Assembly: GCF_014196225.1 (NCBI RefSeq)
Contig: NZ_JACIDI010000008.1
Coordinates: forward strand, 1-64,000
Source of the DNA: Bacteroides pyogenes
Lineage (GTDB): Bacteria > Bacteroidota > Bacteroidia > Bacteroidales > Bacteroidaceae
DNA length: 64,000 nt
Reading direction: 5' to 3'
Of this stretch, positions 17,921-26,615 are shown one piece after another (the stretch's first letter is position 1; each line of letters opens with the position of its first letter). The notes beneath the pieces were generated by a model. That model was given only the letters and a program-made list of their open reading frames with translations. It did not search any database and was not told the DNA's origin. The position numbers were made by a program, and so were the translations under genes.

Positions 17921-17951
17921 TTTGCATATTCAAAAATAAGCAGTACCTTTG
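17921..17951 (+). promoter_or_regulatory. Promoter of the initiator tRNA gene
   Basis: -33 element TTTG at 17921-17924 and -7 element TACCTTTG at 17944-17951, with 19 bases between, give a full Bacteroides sigma-ABfr promoter. The mature tRNA starts 15 bases later. Confidence 0.85.
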
Positions 17952-17965
17952 CACCCGTTAAACAT

Positions 17966-18038
<73 letters not shown>

Positions 18039-18040
18039 CT

Positions 18041-18097
18041 AAAAAAAGTTGAGGATGATAATATTGGTTTTCAATATTTCATCCTCAACTTTTTTTT
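18041..18097 (+). terminator. Intrinsic terminator after tRNA-fMet
   Basis: AGTTGAGGATGA at 18047-18058 pairs with TCATCCTCAACT at 18079-18090, with an A-run before and a T-run after. It begins 3 bases after the tRNA. Confidence 0.9.
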
Positions 18098-18180
18098 AGG
18101 GAAAGACTAATAGATTTTGAATAGTGTAGAGATTATATCAAATCGGAAAGAATAAAAAAAATCGAAAGCTTGGTTATACA

Positions 18181-18210
18181 AAAAAAGAGTGACCATTTGC
18201 GGACACTCTT
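18181..18210 (-). terminator. Intrinsic terminator after tRNA-Thr
   Basis: Read on the minus strand, AAGAGTG and CACTCTT form a stem followed by a T-run (the A-run at 18181-18186 on plus). It lies 27 bases downstream of tRNA-Thr and would end the SRP RNA-tRNA-Thr transcript. Confidence 0.85.
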
Positions 18211-18236
18211 CTCACTTCTCAAATAAGTTATTTTCG

Positions 18237-18310
18237 AGCCTCTTGTCGGATTCGAACCAACGACCCCGAGATTACAAATCACGTGCTCTGGCCAACTGAG
18301 CTAAAGAGGC
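18237..18310 (-). tRNA. tRNA-Thr (UGU anticodon)
   Basis: On the minus strand the acceptor arms GCCTCTT and AAGAGGC pair perfectly. The D arm is GCTCAGTTGGCCAGAGC, the anticodon stem-loop CGTGATTTGTAATCTCG gives TGT, and the T arm is GTTGGTTCGAATCCGAC. The anticodon stem has one U-U mismatch. CCA is not encoded, and the discriminator reads U. It begins 4 bases after the end of the SRP RNA, so the two are processed from one transcript. Confidence 0.92.
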
Positions 18311-18314
18311 GGGT

Positions 18315-18410
18315 GGGTAAGCTGACTATATCGCGCCGCTACAACCAACTACCTTTGCTGCGATCAAGCCCTGGAGGATTCGAAGGGAGCTGGCCGTATA
18401 GGACTTACCC
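18315..18410 (-). ncRNA. ffs: Bacterial signal recognition particle RNA (4.5S type)
   Basis: 96 bases that fold into a single long hairpin. The ends GGGTAAG and CTTACCC pair, and the apical part reads CAGG-GCTTGATCGC-AGCA, matching the SRP domain IV pattern in which CAGG and AGCA form the Ffh-binding internal loop. The cap is UGAU instead of GGAA, close to the URRC class of SRP tetraloops. It pairs with Ffh to target membrane proteins during translation. It has its own strong promoter and leads directly into tRNA-Thr. The assignment rests on the fold and the domain IV motif, not on a covariance-model search. Confidence 0.78.
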
Positions 18411-18422
18411 GTTTTGCGGTTG

Positions 18423-18452
18423 CAAAGGTAGACATTTTTATTTAACTTGCAA
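18423..18452 (-). promoter_or_regulatory. Promoter of the SRP RNA-tRNA-Thr transcript
   Basis: On the minus strand, TTG at 18450-18452 (-33) and TACCTTTG at 18423-18430 (-7) are 19 bases apart. The -7 element is identical to that of the initiator tRNA promoter on the other strand. The SRP RNA begins 12 bases after it. Confidence 0.85.
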
Positions 18453-18598
18453 TACCTTTCGCCTTTTTTCTATCGTCCCAAAGCTAATCAACTACTTTTC
18501 AAGTAACTAAACAACAGAAAAATTTCTCGCAAAACACTTAATGCAAACCTATCAATTTTAAAATAAGCATAATTTTTCTCATCAACCGATATTATTCT

Positions 18599-18606
18599 TA
18601 TCTTTG
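18599..18606 (+). promoter_or_regulatory. Promoter -7 element for the DUF4199 operon
   Basis: TATCTTTG, 22 bases before the ATG of the first gene of the six-gene run that ends with apbE. Confidence 0.75.
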
Positions 18607-18628
18607 CATTCTATTCAAATAATTAAAG

Positions 18629-19180
18629 ATGACAGAGAACAGAAGCTATTTACAAAAATATGCCATGCATTTCGGCACCCATATGGGGGTATATTGGATA
18701 CTGAAGTTTATCTTATTCCCTTTAGGATTCCATATCCCTTTCCTCTCTCTCTTATTCATTGTATTGACTCTGGCTGTACCGTTTATCGGCTATCATTACG
18801 CTAAAACTTATCGAGATAAAATATGTGGAGGAGTGATTTCTTTCACCCATGCTCTTCTCTTTAGTTTATTTATGTATATGTTCGCTTCATTGCTTGTTGC
18901 AGTAGCCCATTACGTTTATTTGGAATTCATTGATCATGGATTCATTGTCAATTCCTATACTCAGTTATGGGAGGAATTGGTGATAAAAACACCCGCTTTA
19001 GCAGAACATAAAGAAATCGTGGAAGAAACAATTAATGCAGTAAGTTTGCTCACTCCTATCAATATCACCATGCAACTTTTATCCGGCAATCTCTTTTGGG
19101 GCGGCATATTAGCCATTCCCACCGGATTGATGGTCATGAAAAAAAAACAATCGGGGAATACGGAATTGCCGCGCTTTTAA
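18629..19180 (+). CDS. DUF4199 domain membrane protein
   Basis: 183 residues with four hydrophobic segments, at about 22-40, 42-62, 74-100 and 145-165, and a charged stretch between the third and fourth (ELVIKTPALAEHKEIVEETIN). This is the DUF4199 layout. The family has no established function, but in Bacteroidales it commonly sits directly before a GT2 glycosyltransferase, as here (54 bases). A helper role in lipid-linked sugar transfer is therefore plausible but only inferred. Confidence 0.8.
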   Translation: MTENRSYLQKYAMHFGTHMGVYWILKFILFPLGFHIPFLSLLFIVLTLAVPFIGYHYAKTYRDKICGGVISFTHALLFSLFMYMFASLLVAVAHYVYLEFIDHGFIVNSYTQLWEELVIKTPALAEHKEIVEETINAVSLLTPINITMQLLSGNLFWGGILAIPTGLMVMKKKQSGNTELPRF

Positions 19181-19234
19181 TTCTCTTGCAATTCACGTTT
19201 TCTAAAATAAATGCAATAAACAGTAATTGGCCCA

Positions 19235-20185
19235 ATGAATATATCAGTTGTAATCCCATTATTCAATGAAGAAGAATCACTACCCGAACTATATGCTTGG
19301 ATAGAGCGGGTAATGAATACCAATGGCTTTTCATTCGAAGTAATCTTTGTAAACGATGGAAGCACAGACCATTCGTGGGAAGTGATAGAACAACTCAAAG
19401 CAAACTCTAATCACATAAAGGGAGTTAAATTTCGTCGCAACTACGGCAAATCACCTGCTTTGTTCTGTGGATTTGAGGAAGCGAAAGGCGATGTCGTAAT
19501 CACAATGGATGCCGACTTGCAAGACAGTCCGGACGAAATACCCGAGCTATATCGCATGATTGTTGAAGATGGTTTCGATTTGGTGTCGGGATGGAAACAA
19601 AAAAGATATGATCCGTTGTCGAAAACACTGCCTACCAGACTTTTCAATGCTACGGCACGCAAAGTATCAGGAATAAAAAACCTGCACGACTTTAACTGCG
19701 GTTTGAAAGCTTACCGGAATGAAGTGGTGAAAAACATCGAAGTGTATGGCGAAATGCACCGTTACATTCCCTATTTGGCAAAGAATGCCGGATTCAAGAA
19801 GATTGGCGAGAAAGTAGTACATCATCAGGCACGAAAATACGGAACGACTAAATTCGGGCTAAATCGCTTTGTCAACGGATATCTCGATTTGCTTTCTCTT
19901 TGGTTTCTTTCGAGATTCGGAATCAAGCCGATGCACTTTTTCGGCTTATTAGGTTCACTTATGTTTATCATCGGCATGATTTCAGTCATCGTCGTAGGCG
20001 GCAGTAAACTATATGCCATGTACAAAGGACTTTCTTACCGACTGGTAACCGACTCTCCTTATTTCTATCTGTCGCTTACAGCCATGATTATTGGAACTCA
20101 GCTGTTTCTTGCCGGATTCTTGGGCGAATTAATTTCACGCAATTCCCCGGAACGAAACAAATATCAAATAGAAAAGATAATTTAA
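19235..20185 (+). CDS. GT2 family glycosyltransferase (DPM1/GtrB type)
   Basis: 316 residues. The N-terminal GT-A domain has ISVVIPLFNEEESLPEL, VNDGSTDHSW and the metal-binding MDADLQDSPDEIPEL. The C-terminal 90 residues carry two membrane segments (FFGLLGSLMFIIGMISVIVVGG and SLTAMIIGTQLFLAGFLGEL). This matches polyprenyl-phosphate hexosyltransferases, which load a sugar onto undecaprenyl phosphate on the cytoplasmic face of the inner membrane. The sugar and final acceptor cannot be read from sequence. Confidence 0.9.
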   Translation: MNISVVIPLFNEEESLPELYAWIERVMNTNGFSFEVIFVNDGSTDHSWEVIEQLKANSNHIKGVKFRRNYGKSPALFCGFEEAKGDVVITMDADLQDSPDEIPELYRMIVEDGFDLVSGWKQKRYDPLSKTLPTRLFNATARKVSGIKNLHDFNCGLKAYRNEVVKNIEVYGEMHRYIPYLAKNAGFKKIGEKVVHHQARKYGTTKFGLNRFVNGYLDLLSLWFLSRFGIKPMHFFGLLGSLMFIIGMISVIVVGGSKLYAMYKGLSYRLVTDSPYFYLSLTAMIIGTQLFLAGFLGELISRNSPERNKYQIEKII

Positions 20186-20249
20186 GATTTACCCGTAGAG
20201 GTAAGAAGATTATGGAGTATAACTTAGTAACTGGTAGATTGTAATTATT

Positions 20250-20795
20250 ATGAAGAACTTAACTTATCTACTTCTGTGTTTGCTCATCCTCACAGACATT
20301 ATGATTGTCAACAGCTCGTGCTCGGATGAGAATGATTGTTCACTGACCGGACGCCCGATGATGTACTGTGCACTATACACCATCGACCCTGAGACACAAA
20401 AGGTTCTGAAGGACACACTCGAACAACTCACTGTTACCGCTTTGGGAACCGATGAAGTGATTATCAACCAGGAAAAGAATGTACACAAATTACAGCTTCC
20501 TTTACGATATACCGGTAACACTACGGTATTTGTTTTTCATTACGATCCTGCACAACCCTCTCTCTATACAGATACATTGTATATCACCCAACAAAACACT
20601 CCCTACTTTCAGTCGATGGAATGCGGCTATATGATGAAACAAAGCATTCTTACTGCCCAAATAACAAATGGAAAACAAGCCGACCAACCGGAGAAAATGG
20701 AGTCAGTGGAAATAAAAAACAAAGAAGCTAACACCAATGAGATACAGAATTTGCAGATTTTCTATAAGTACCGCGATCGTACCGAGACTAATTAG
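20250..20795 (+). CDS. DUF6452-like lipoprotein
   Basis: 181 residues. The signal ends IVNSSCSDENDC, with a likely lipidated Cys at about residue 24. The rest is beta-rich (PMMYCALYTIDPETQK, LQLPLRYTGNTTVFVF, FQSMECGYMM) with a Lys/Glu-rich tail. It resembles the Bacteroidales DUF6452 family, which is typically encoded just before a DUF6048 protein, exactly as here. Its last 59 bases overlap the next gene in another frame, suggesting translational coupling. The family has no known function. Confidence 0.7.
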   Translation: MKNLTYLLLCLLILTDIMIVNSSCSDENDCSLTGRPMMYCALYTIDPETQKVLKDTLEQLTVTALGTDEVIINQEKNVHKLQLPLRYTGNTTVFVFHYDPAQPSLYTDTLYITQQNTPYFQSMECGYMMKQSILTAQITNGKQADQPEKMESVEIKNKEANTNEIQNLQIFYKYRDRTETN

Positions 20796-21534
20796 TTTTC
20801 TGATCATCTTATGGATAGGCCTTCCGGCGACCGGACAACAACGTTACCAGAATCCGACGCCTAAAAGAGACCAAAAGAATAAGAAAAAAGAAGTTGCAGC
20901 AGTCGATACCATTCCGTTATATAACGGTATATATATGGGTGTCGACTTGTATGGCATGGGTGCAAAACTTTTAGGGAGCGACTTTATCAGCTCCGAAATC
21001 AACGTAAACATCAATCTTAAAAACAAGTTTATCCCTGCTTTTGAGTTTGGTATGGGAGCCACAGACACATGGAACGAAACGGGAATACATTACAAGAATA
21101 AACCATCGCCTTTCTTCCGCATAGGTATAGACTACAACACAATGGCGAAGAAAGCAGACAAAAGCAGCTTTCTTTACGCAGGATTCCGTTATGCTTTCAG
21201 TTCTTTTAAATACGATGTATCAAGCATGCCCGTCGATGATCCGATTTGGGGAGACGAACTTCCGAATCCCGCACTTGAAGATGAGATCTGGGGCGGAAGC
21301 GCTCCTTTCGACTATCAGGGGATGAAGGGATCTATGCAATGGTTGGAATTCGTATTGGGAGTAAACGTTCGCATATACAGGAACTTTCACATGGGTTGGA
21401 CTCTCCGGATGAAATACAAAACAACAGTTTCTTTCGAAGAAAACGGCAACCCATGGTACATACCCGGTTATGGCAAATACAAATCGAACAATATGGGAAT
21501 AACATATTCTCTTATCTATAAACTGCCTTTTTAA
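20737..21534 (+). CDS. DUF6048 family outer-membrane-like protein
   Basis: 265 residues. After a basic start there is a hydrophobic segment ending LPATGQQ, a signal peptide. The mature part is an alternating-strand protein with aromatic strand ends (YAGFRYAFSSFKYD, GWTLRMKYKTTVSF) and a C-terminal Phe (YSLIYKLPF), as in small outer-membrane beta barrels. Its start overlaps the end of the previous lipoprotein gene by 59 bases. The DUF6452/DUF6048 pair probably forms one envelope unit; its role is unknown. Confidence 0.75.
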   Translation: MRYRICRFSISTAIVPRLISFLIILWIGLPATGQQRYQNPTPKRDQKNKKKEVAAVDTIPLYNGIYMGVDLYGMGAKLLGSDFISSEINVNINLKNKFIPAFEFGMGATDTWNETGIHYKNKPSPFFRIGIDYNTMAKKADKSSFLYAGFRYAFSSFKYDVSSMPVDDPIWGDELPNPALEDEIWGGSAPFDYQGMKGSMQWLEFVLGVNVRIYRNFHMGWTLRMKYKTTVSFEENGNPWYIPGYGKYKSNNMGITYSLIYKLPF

Positions 21535-21541
21535 AAAAACA

Positions 21542-22126
21542 ATGAGAGGATTGGAAATATGGCTGCTTGCAATAGGCTTGGCGATGGATTGTTTCGCTGT
21601 ATCTATTGCAAACGGAATTCTGTTGAAACATATCCGATGGAAACCGATGTTGGTTACGGCTTTTTCATTCGGGCTGTTTCAAGCCGTCATGCCTTTCATC
21701 GGCTGGATGTGCGCCCGAACATTCAGCCACTTGATAGAAAGCATAGATCATTGGATCGCATTTATTATCCTCGTATTTCTCGGAGGAAGAATGATTTACG
21801 AATCTTTCAAAAACGAAGAATGCCGATATGAATTCAACCCTATGAGCTTAAAACTCGTATTTACCATGGCTGTAGCAACCAGTATAGATGCTTTGGCAGT
21901 CGGTATTTCGTTTGCCTTTTTAGGAATTCGCGATTACAAGGCAATCGTCCATCCTACCCTTATTATCGGCTTTGTTTCATTCACAATGTCCCTTATCGGA
22001 GCGTCTTTTGGCATTCTATGCCGAAATGGATATGCCCGAAAAATAAAAGCAGAGCTATGTGGCGGGATTATTCTTATCCTTATCGGAATGAAAATATTAA
22101 TCGAGCACTTATATTTACAATCATAA
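21542..22126 (+). CDS. mntP: Manganese efflux pump MntP
   Basis: 194 residues, six membrane helices in two related halves. The helix-1 and helix-4 acidic motifs are LAMDCFAVSIANG and TSIDALAVGISFAFLG, the signature DxxAVS/A pattern of MntP that lines the Mn2+ path. It removes excess manganese from the cytoplasm. No yybP-ykoY type manganese riboswitch could be present, because it follows the previous gene by only 7 bases, so any Mn control must act on the whole operon or be absent. Confidence 0.95.
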   Translation: MRGLEIWLLAIGLAMDCFAVSIANGILLKHIRWKPMLVTAFSFGLFQAVMPFIGWMCARTFSHLIESIDHWIAFIILVFLGGRMIYESFKNEECRYEFNPMSLKLVFTMAVATSIDALAVGISFAFLGIRDYKAIVHPTLIIGFVSFTMSLIGASFGILCRNGYARKIKAELCGGIILILIGMKILIEHLYLQS

Positions 22127-22159
22127 AGAATATCTTCTAAATAATAAAAAATAACAGGT

Positions 22160-23176
22160 ATGAAAAGTAAGAAAAGTTTTTTTTGGTTGACTTTCCTGAT
22201 TTTAGCAAGTATATGGATATTAGTTAGAAAAAACCGTGAAGCAGATTACAAAAGCATCACCGGGCTTATATTCGGCACTGTATACAATATTACCTACCAA
22301 GACCGAAACGAACTCAAGCCGGAGATTGAAGCTGAATTGAAACGGTTCGATCAATCGCTCTCGACTTTTAACGACAGCTCAATCATCAGCCGAATCAACC
22401 GTAACGAGGACGTTGTAGCAGACAGCCTTTTCTTGAATTGCTTCAACCGTTCTCTTGAAATCTCGCGCGAGACCGAAGGGGCTTTCGATATCACGGTAGC
22501 GCCCTTGGTCAATGCATGGGGATTCGGATTCAAAAAAGGGAATTTTCCGGATTCATGCACGATAGATAGTTTACTACAAATCACCGGCTTCCGGAAAGTA
22601 GAGCAGAGAGAAGGGAAAATCATCAAGCAAGATCCCCGAGTGATGCTTGATTGCAGTGCTATAGCCAAAGGATATGCAGTAGATGTAATAGCAGATTTCC
22701 TCAACAGGAAAGGCATAAAAAATTTCATTGTAGATATTGGCGGGGAGGTTGTGGTGAAAGGCGACAACCCGAAAAACGGATTATGGAGAGTAGGTATCAA
22801 CAAACCGATAGACGACTCTTTATCAGTGAAACAAGATATCCAAACAATTCTGGAATTGACAGATCACGGCATGGCTACATCAGGCAATTACCGCAACTAT
22901 TATTACAAAGACCAGAAGAAATACGCCCATACTATCGACCCACGGAACGGCAATCCGGTACAGCATAGTCTGTTATCTTCAACCGTAGTTGCCAAAGACT
23001 GCATGACGGCCGATGCGCTTGCTACCGCTTTCATGGTAATGGGACTAGAGAAAGCTATTGCTTTCTGCCAGACTCACCCAACAATTGAAGCCTATTTTAT
23101 CTATAGCGACGAGAATGGCGAATTTAAAACTTATCTTACTGAAGGAATGAAAAAATTTGTATCCCCTGCTAAATAA
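22160..23176 (+). CDS. apbE: FAD:protein FMN transferase ApbE
   Basis: 338 residues. An N-terminal membrane segment (FFWLTFLILASIWILV) anchors it facing the periplasm. ApbE landmarks are in order: GTVYNITYQD, FNDSSIISRINRNE, DITVAPLVNAWGFG, DCSAIAKGYAVDVIADFL, GGEVVVKGDNP and the Mg-binding AHTIDPRNGNPV followed by DCMTADALATAFMVMG. It moves FMN from FAD onto Thr residues of proteins such as the NqrB and NqrC subunits of Na+-NQR and RnfG. It ends the six-gene run. Confidence 0.95.
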   Translation: MKSKKSFFWLTFLILASIWILVRKNREADYKSITGLIFGTVYNITYQDRNELKPEIEAELKRFDQSLSTFNDSSIISRINRNEDVVADSLFLNCFNRSLEISRETEGAFDITVAPLVNAWGFGFKKGNFPDSCTIDSLLQITGFRKVEQREGKIIKQDPRVMLDCSAIAKGYAVDVIADFLNRKGIKNFIVDIGGEVVVKGDNPKNGLWRVGINKPIDDSLSVKQDIQTILELTDHGMATSGNYRNYYYKDQKKYAHTIDPRNGNPVQHSLLSSTVVAKDCMTADALATAFMVMGLEKAIAFCQTHPTIEAYFIYSDENGEFKTYLTEGMKKFVSPAK

Positions 23177-23200
23177 TATGCCAGTAGGACTGTCTACAAA

Positions 23201-23249
23201 GTGAAGTGCACCCTAAAAGTTTTTATCTAACTTTTAAGGTGCATTTCAC
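23201..23249. repeat. 21-bp inverted repeat between convergent genes, IS-end-like
   Basis: Arms GTGAAGTGCACCCTAAAAG.. at 23201-23221 and its partner at 23229-23249 differ at two sites, both G-U tolerant, and flank a 7-base loop. It lies between the convergent ends of apbE and the sulfatase gene and could end transcription, but no T-run follows. Read inward, each arm begins TGAARTGCACC and runs into AAAAGTT, resembling terminal repeats of IS3-family (IS150-group) elements. Confidence 0.7.
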
Positions 23250-23294
23250 TACGACCATAGTTCCATTTTCTTTTTATGACACTATGAGATTGAA

Positions 23295-24860
23295 TTAAAA
23301 AGCAGTACTTGAGTTCACAATCCACTTCAAAATATCATGAAGTTCTCGAAGTATATTCGGATGCTTTTCCGCCAAATTCCTTTCTTCATGAATATCATTG
23401 CTCAGATTATAAAGTTGTGGAGCGTTTAAATAACCGGTTTCAATCTTCGGCCCCCATGAAATCATTTTCGGCCCGTCACTCGGCTCTATGTACTTCCAAT
23501 CTTTTGTGCGCACGGACAATGTACGATTAGCAGCTTGTTCGATCACCCAAGAACGCCCTATCCTATCTTTTCCCATCCAAGCGTCCAAATAATCCCTGCT
23601 ATCGGGAGCCGCTCCTTTCGGAAGTTTGGCACCAATCAAACTCCCCAACGAAGAGAACCAATCAATTTGCGAGACCAATGCATCCGAAACATGCGCTTCT
23701 TTCATGACTTTAGGCCAGCTTGCAATGGCTGGAATACGAGTTCCGGCCTCAAACGCACTGTATTTGCCTCCACGTAAAGGTCCGGCGGGTTTATGTCCTT
23801 TCAACAACTCTTCAGAACGATCGGCATATCCGTCGTCCGTGACCGGCCCGTTGTCGCTGGAAAGGATAATGAGCGTATTCTCAGTCAGCCCCAATCTATC
23901 CAAAACATCCATGATTTGACCTACACTCCAATCGAACTGAATGATAGCATCGCCGCGAAGCCCCATAGGGTTCTTTCCCCGAAAGCGTTCGTGCGGGAAA
24001 CGTGGCACATGCACATCGTTTGTAGCAAAGTACATGAAAAAAGGTTTATCTTTGTTTTGTTCAATAAACGAAACTGCATGCGATGTGATAGAATCGGCAA
24101 TGTCTTCATCCTTCCACAAAGCTTTTCCACCACCTTTCATATAACCAATCCGGCCGATACCATTTACAATGGCCATATCATGCCCATGGCTCGACTTCAG
24201 GTTAAATAACAATTCAGGATGATCTTTTGCCAAAGGCTCTCCATCGAAAGGTCGTTTATAACTAACCTCAATCGGAGCCTCCGGATCATAATTCGCTACT
24301 TTCCCATTTTCGATAAAGACACAAGGCACACGATCGGCGGTAGCTGCCATAATGTAGGAATAATCAAACCCCAAATCTCCCAATGCCGCAGCCAGCGGTG
24401 CATTCCAATCCTGTTCTCCCGTTTTATCCCCCAGTCCCAAATGCCATTTCCCGATAGCTGCTGTAACATATCCAGCATTCTTGAACATATCTGCCATTGT
24501 ATAACGCTCAGGGCGTATGATCAAACCTGCATTTCCGGCAGCCACATCTGTTCCGGGTTGTCTCCAGGCATACTCGCCCGTAAGCATGGAGTATCGTGAA
24601 GGAGTGCTTGTTGCAGCTGTAGCATAGGCGTTTGTAAACCGAACTCCCATGTTTGCCAAACGATTCACATTCGGCGTTTGTACATTCTTTGCGCCGTAAC
24701 ACTCCAAGTCACCATAACCCAAGTCATCCGCATAAATAAAGATAACATTCGGTAATCCACGTTCGCCATTTGATGATGTTAAACCGCAGGCTGCACTCTG
24801 AGCGTGGGCAGAGACACTTACCAAAGGAGGAATGGCTGTGAACAAAAAAAGCTTTTTCAT
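23295..24860 (-). CDS. Secreted S1-family sulfatase, serine type
   Basis: 521 residues with a signal peptide ending VSAHAQ. The metal site includes Asp45-Asp46 (IYADDLGYGD). The catalytic motif is Ser85-Thr-Pro-Ser-Arg89, so the formylglycine must be made from Ser by an anaerobic radical-SAM maturase (anSME), which is not encoded in this window. Other sulfatase landmarks are GKWHLG, the NDVHVPRFPHERF segment and LSSDNGPVTDDG. It cleaves sulfate esters, probably from host glycans such as mucin or glycosaminoglycan; the exact S1 subfamily cannot be fixed by eye. It is the last gene of the sigma/FecR/SusCD cluster, 109 bases after susD. Confidence 0.92.
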   Translation of the reverse strand: MKKLFLFTAIPPLVSVSAHAQSAACGLTSSNGERGLPNVIFIYADDLGYGDLECYGAKNVQTPNVNRLANMGVRFTNAYATAATSTPSRYSMLTGEYAWRQPGTDVAAGNAGLIIRPERYTMADMFKNAGYVTAAIGKWHLGLGDKTGEQDWNAPLAAALGDLGFDYSYIMAATADRVPCVFIENGKVANYDPEAPIEVSYKRPFDGEPLAKDHPELLFNLKSSHGHDMAIVNGIGRIGYMKGGGKALWKDEDIADSITSHAVSFIEQNKDKPFFMYFATNDVHVPRFPHERFRGKNPMGLRGDAIIQFDWSVGQIMDVLDRLGLTENTLIILSSDNGPVTDDGYADRSEELLKGHKPAGPLRGGKYSAFEAGTRIPAIASWPKVMKEAHVSDALVSQIDWFSSLGSLIGAKLPKGAAPDSRDYLDAWMGKDRIGRSWVIEQAANRTLSVRTKDWKYIEPSDGPKMISWGPKIETGYLNAPQLYNLSNDIHEERNLAEKHPNILRELHDILKWIVNSSTAF

Positions 24861-24969
24861 ATGTTATTTTCAATTTTGAGAATAGGCAAAAGCTAAAGAA
24901 AGCGCATTCCGATGCATATATGCATAAAAAGCTCAGTGAGCCCCCTTCAGCTTTCAACCGGTACAACTC

Positions 24970-26613
24970 TTATTTTCTTAATTTCGGGTTAATGTTCTGT
25001 TCTGACTGAGGAATAGGCCAAACGTAATCAACAGGATTACGAAAAGCCCGTTTACCAACATACCAACGGCAATGTCCCGCGGGATCTACCTCTTTGGTGG
25101 AAGTGGCATATAACTTCGACTTGGGATAAGGAGCTCCCCAAATCTTTTGGGACAATACCTCATGGGCGATTTCCCATCTTAACAAATCCCAATAGCGAAT
25201 ACCCTCCATTGCCAATTCCACACGCCGTTCGTTCCGTACCATCTCACGCAGTCTATTATTACTTGTCTCTGTAATTGGTGGCATATGCACAGAAGCACGC
25301 CCTCTTACTTTATTGATAGTAGCATCAAGTATCTTTTGATCTATTGTTTCGCCACTTTCGAGCACACATTCTAAATAACCGAGAAGAACTTCTGCATAAC
25401 GAATTACAGGAAAGAAACCATTAGCATCTTGTAAACTTTTCATTGACGAAGCTTCGTCTATATATTTTCTCATTAAAAAACCGGTACGGGAAGCTTCACT
25501 CGAATAATCCAACCGTTCTTTTTTTGCCGCCTCATAATCCGGGCTAATTTTATATTCGGTACCTTTGAACATGCTTCCATTATAATAAACAGTATAATCT
25601 AGCCGCGGATCACGATTCTCTCCCAGTTTATCCGGATTGTATCTGGAATCAGCATAACTAAACGGAGATCCATCCAGAAATTCATAAGCTTCATATAATC
25701 CGGCACTGGGATTAATTAAGCTCCATCCTCCATCCTTAGCCGGAAAAGCATGTTGAGCGAGTCCCGTGCCAAAAAAGCTTTCCATAAATTGAATATAAAA
25801 AATATTTTCTTTATTAGCGCTTCCTTTAGAGTAATAAAACAAGCTTTTATAATCGGGATTGATATCATTATCACCTAACTCTATAATCTCTCCAAAAGCT
25901 TGCGCTCCTCTTGCCCAATCTTTTTGCAACATACAAGTACGCCCTAAAAAAGCCAAGGCAGCTTGCTTGCAAGCACGTCCGGATTCACTACTTCTGATTT
26001 CAGAAAAACGAGGTAAGTTGAGAGCTGCTTCAGAAAACTCCAAAGCGCACCATTTTAAAATATATGCTTGCAAAGCTTTATCTACACTATTTGCTTCCTC
26101 GCCCGTCAGCACAGTTGTAACTAATGGCACGTCTTTAAAATAGCTTGCTAAATAAAAATATTGAGTGGCACGTAAAAAACGAGCCTCTGCCACCATTCTC
26201 GCTTTTTTAGGAGAATCTGACCACTTTTGTATCCCATCCAAAAAACGATTACAATAACCGATACGCGCATAAGATACGGTCCAATATCTTTTAATAAAGT
26301 TGTTATCCGCAGTTAAGTTGCCGCTGGAAATTTTGAAGAAAGGGTTATTCTCACCTCTCCTGTCAAAAGCATTATCCGAGAGGTGTTCCATTAATATCAT
26401 ACCATGATAAGACCACCAGTCTGAAGGGTTATACTCTACTTTATCCGCCATGCTCCCTCGATACAAAGTGGTCAAAGCCAAATCGGCATTCGACTCATTA
26501 TCCCAAAATGTTTTCTCTGGCAAATTGGCTAAAGGATAGCGTTCCAGATCACATGCTTGAAAGAATACTGCCACAAGTATCTGTATAAATAAATAATGTA
26601 TCTTTTTCATCAT
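24970..26613 (-). CDS. SusD/RagB-family glycan-binding lipoprotein
   Basis: About 547 residues from the ATG at 26613 (a second at 26610). A longer frame extends upstream into the SusC gene but gives no signal peptide. The chosen start gives a lipoprotein signal ending AVFFQAC, followed by DLERYP, the standard SusD opening. The helical TPR-like core follows (DNESNADLALTTLYRG, RFLRATQYFYLA), and the C-terminal SusD landmarks are NKVRGRASV and NERRVELAMEGIRYWDLLRW. It sits on the outer membrane over the SusC pore and captures the glycan. It starts 2 bases after the susC stop, so the two are translationally coupled. Confidence 0.95.
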   Translation of the reverse strand: MMKKIHYLFIQILVAVFFQACDLERYPLANLPEKTFWDNESNADLALTTLYRGSMADKVEYNPSDWWSYHGMILMEHLSDNAFDRRGENNPFFKISSGNLTADNNFIKRYWTVSYARIGYCNRFLDGIQKWSDSPKKARMVAEARFLRATQYFYLASYFKDVPLVTTVLTGEEANSVDKALQAYILKWCALEFSEAALNLPRFSEIRSSESGRACKQAALAFLGRTCMLQKDWARGAQAFGEIIELGDNDINPDYKSLFYYSKGSANKENIFYIQFMESFFGTGLAQHAFPAKDGGWSLINPSAGLYEAYEFLDGSPFSYADSRYNPDKLGENRDPRLDYTVYYNGSMFKGTEYKISPDYEAAKKERLDYSSEASRTGFLMRKYIDEASSMKSLQDANGFFPVIRYAEVLLGYLECVLESGETIDQKILDATINKVRGRASVHMPPITETSNNRLREMVRNERRVELAMEGIRYWDLLRWEIAHEVLSQKIWGAPYPKSKLYATSTKEVDPAGHCRWYVGKRAFRNPVDYVWPIPQSEQNINPKLRK

Positions 26614-26615
26614 CG

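Larger units (their letters stand above)
17318..17943. other. Long intergenic region with hairpins, no supported gene
   Basis: About 620 bases between the tetR operon and the initiator tRNA. It contains the tetR promoter, a weak hairpin at 17564-17596 (CTCAGAACC and GGTTCCTGAG), and the very long hairpin at 17630-17699 listed separately. The minus-strand open frame covering 17564-17815 runs through both hairpins and looks like chance. Confidence 0.55.
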
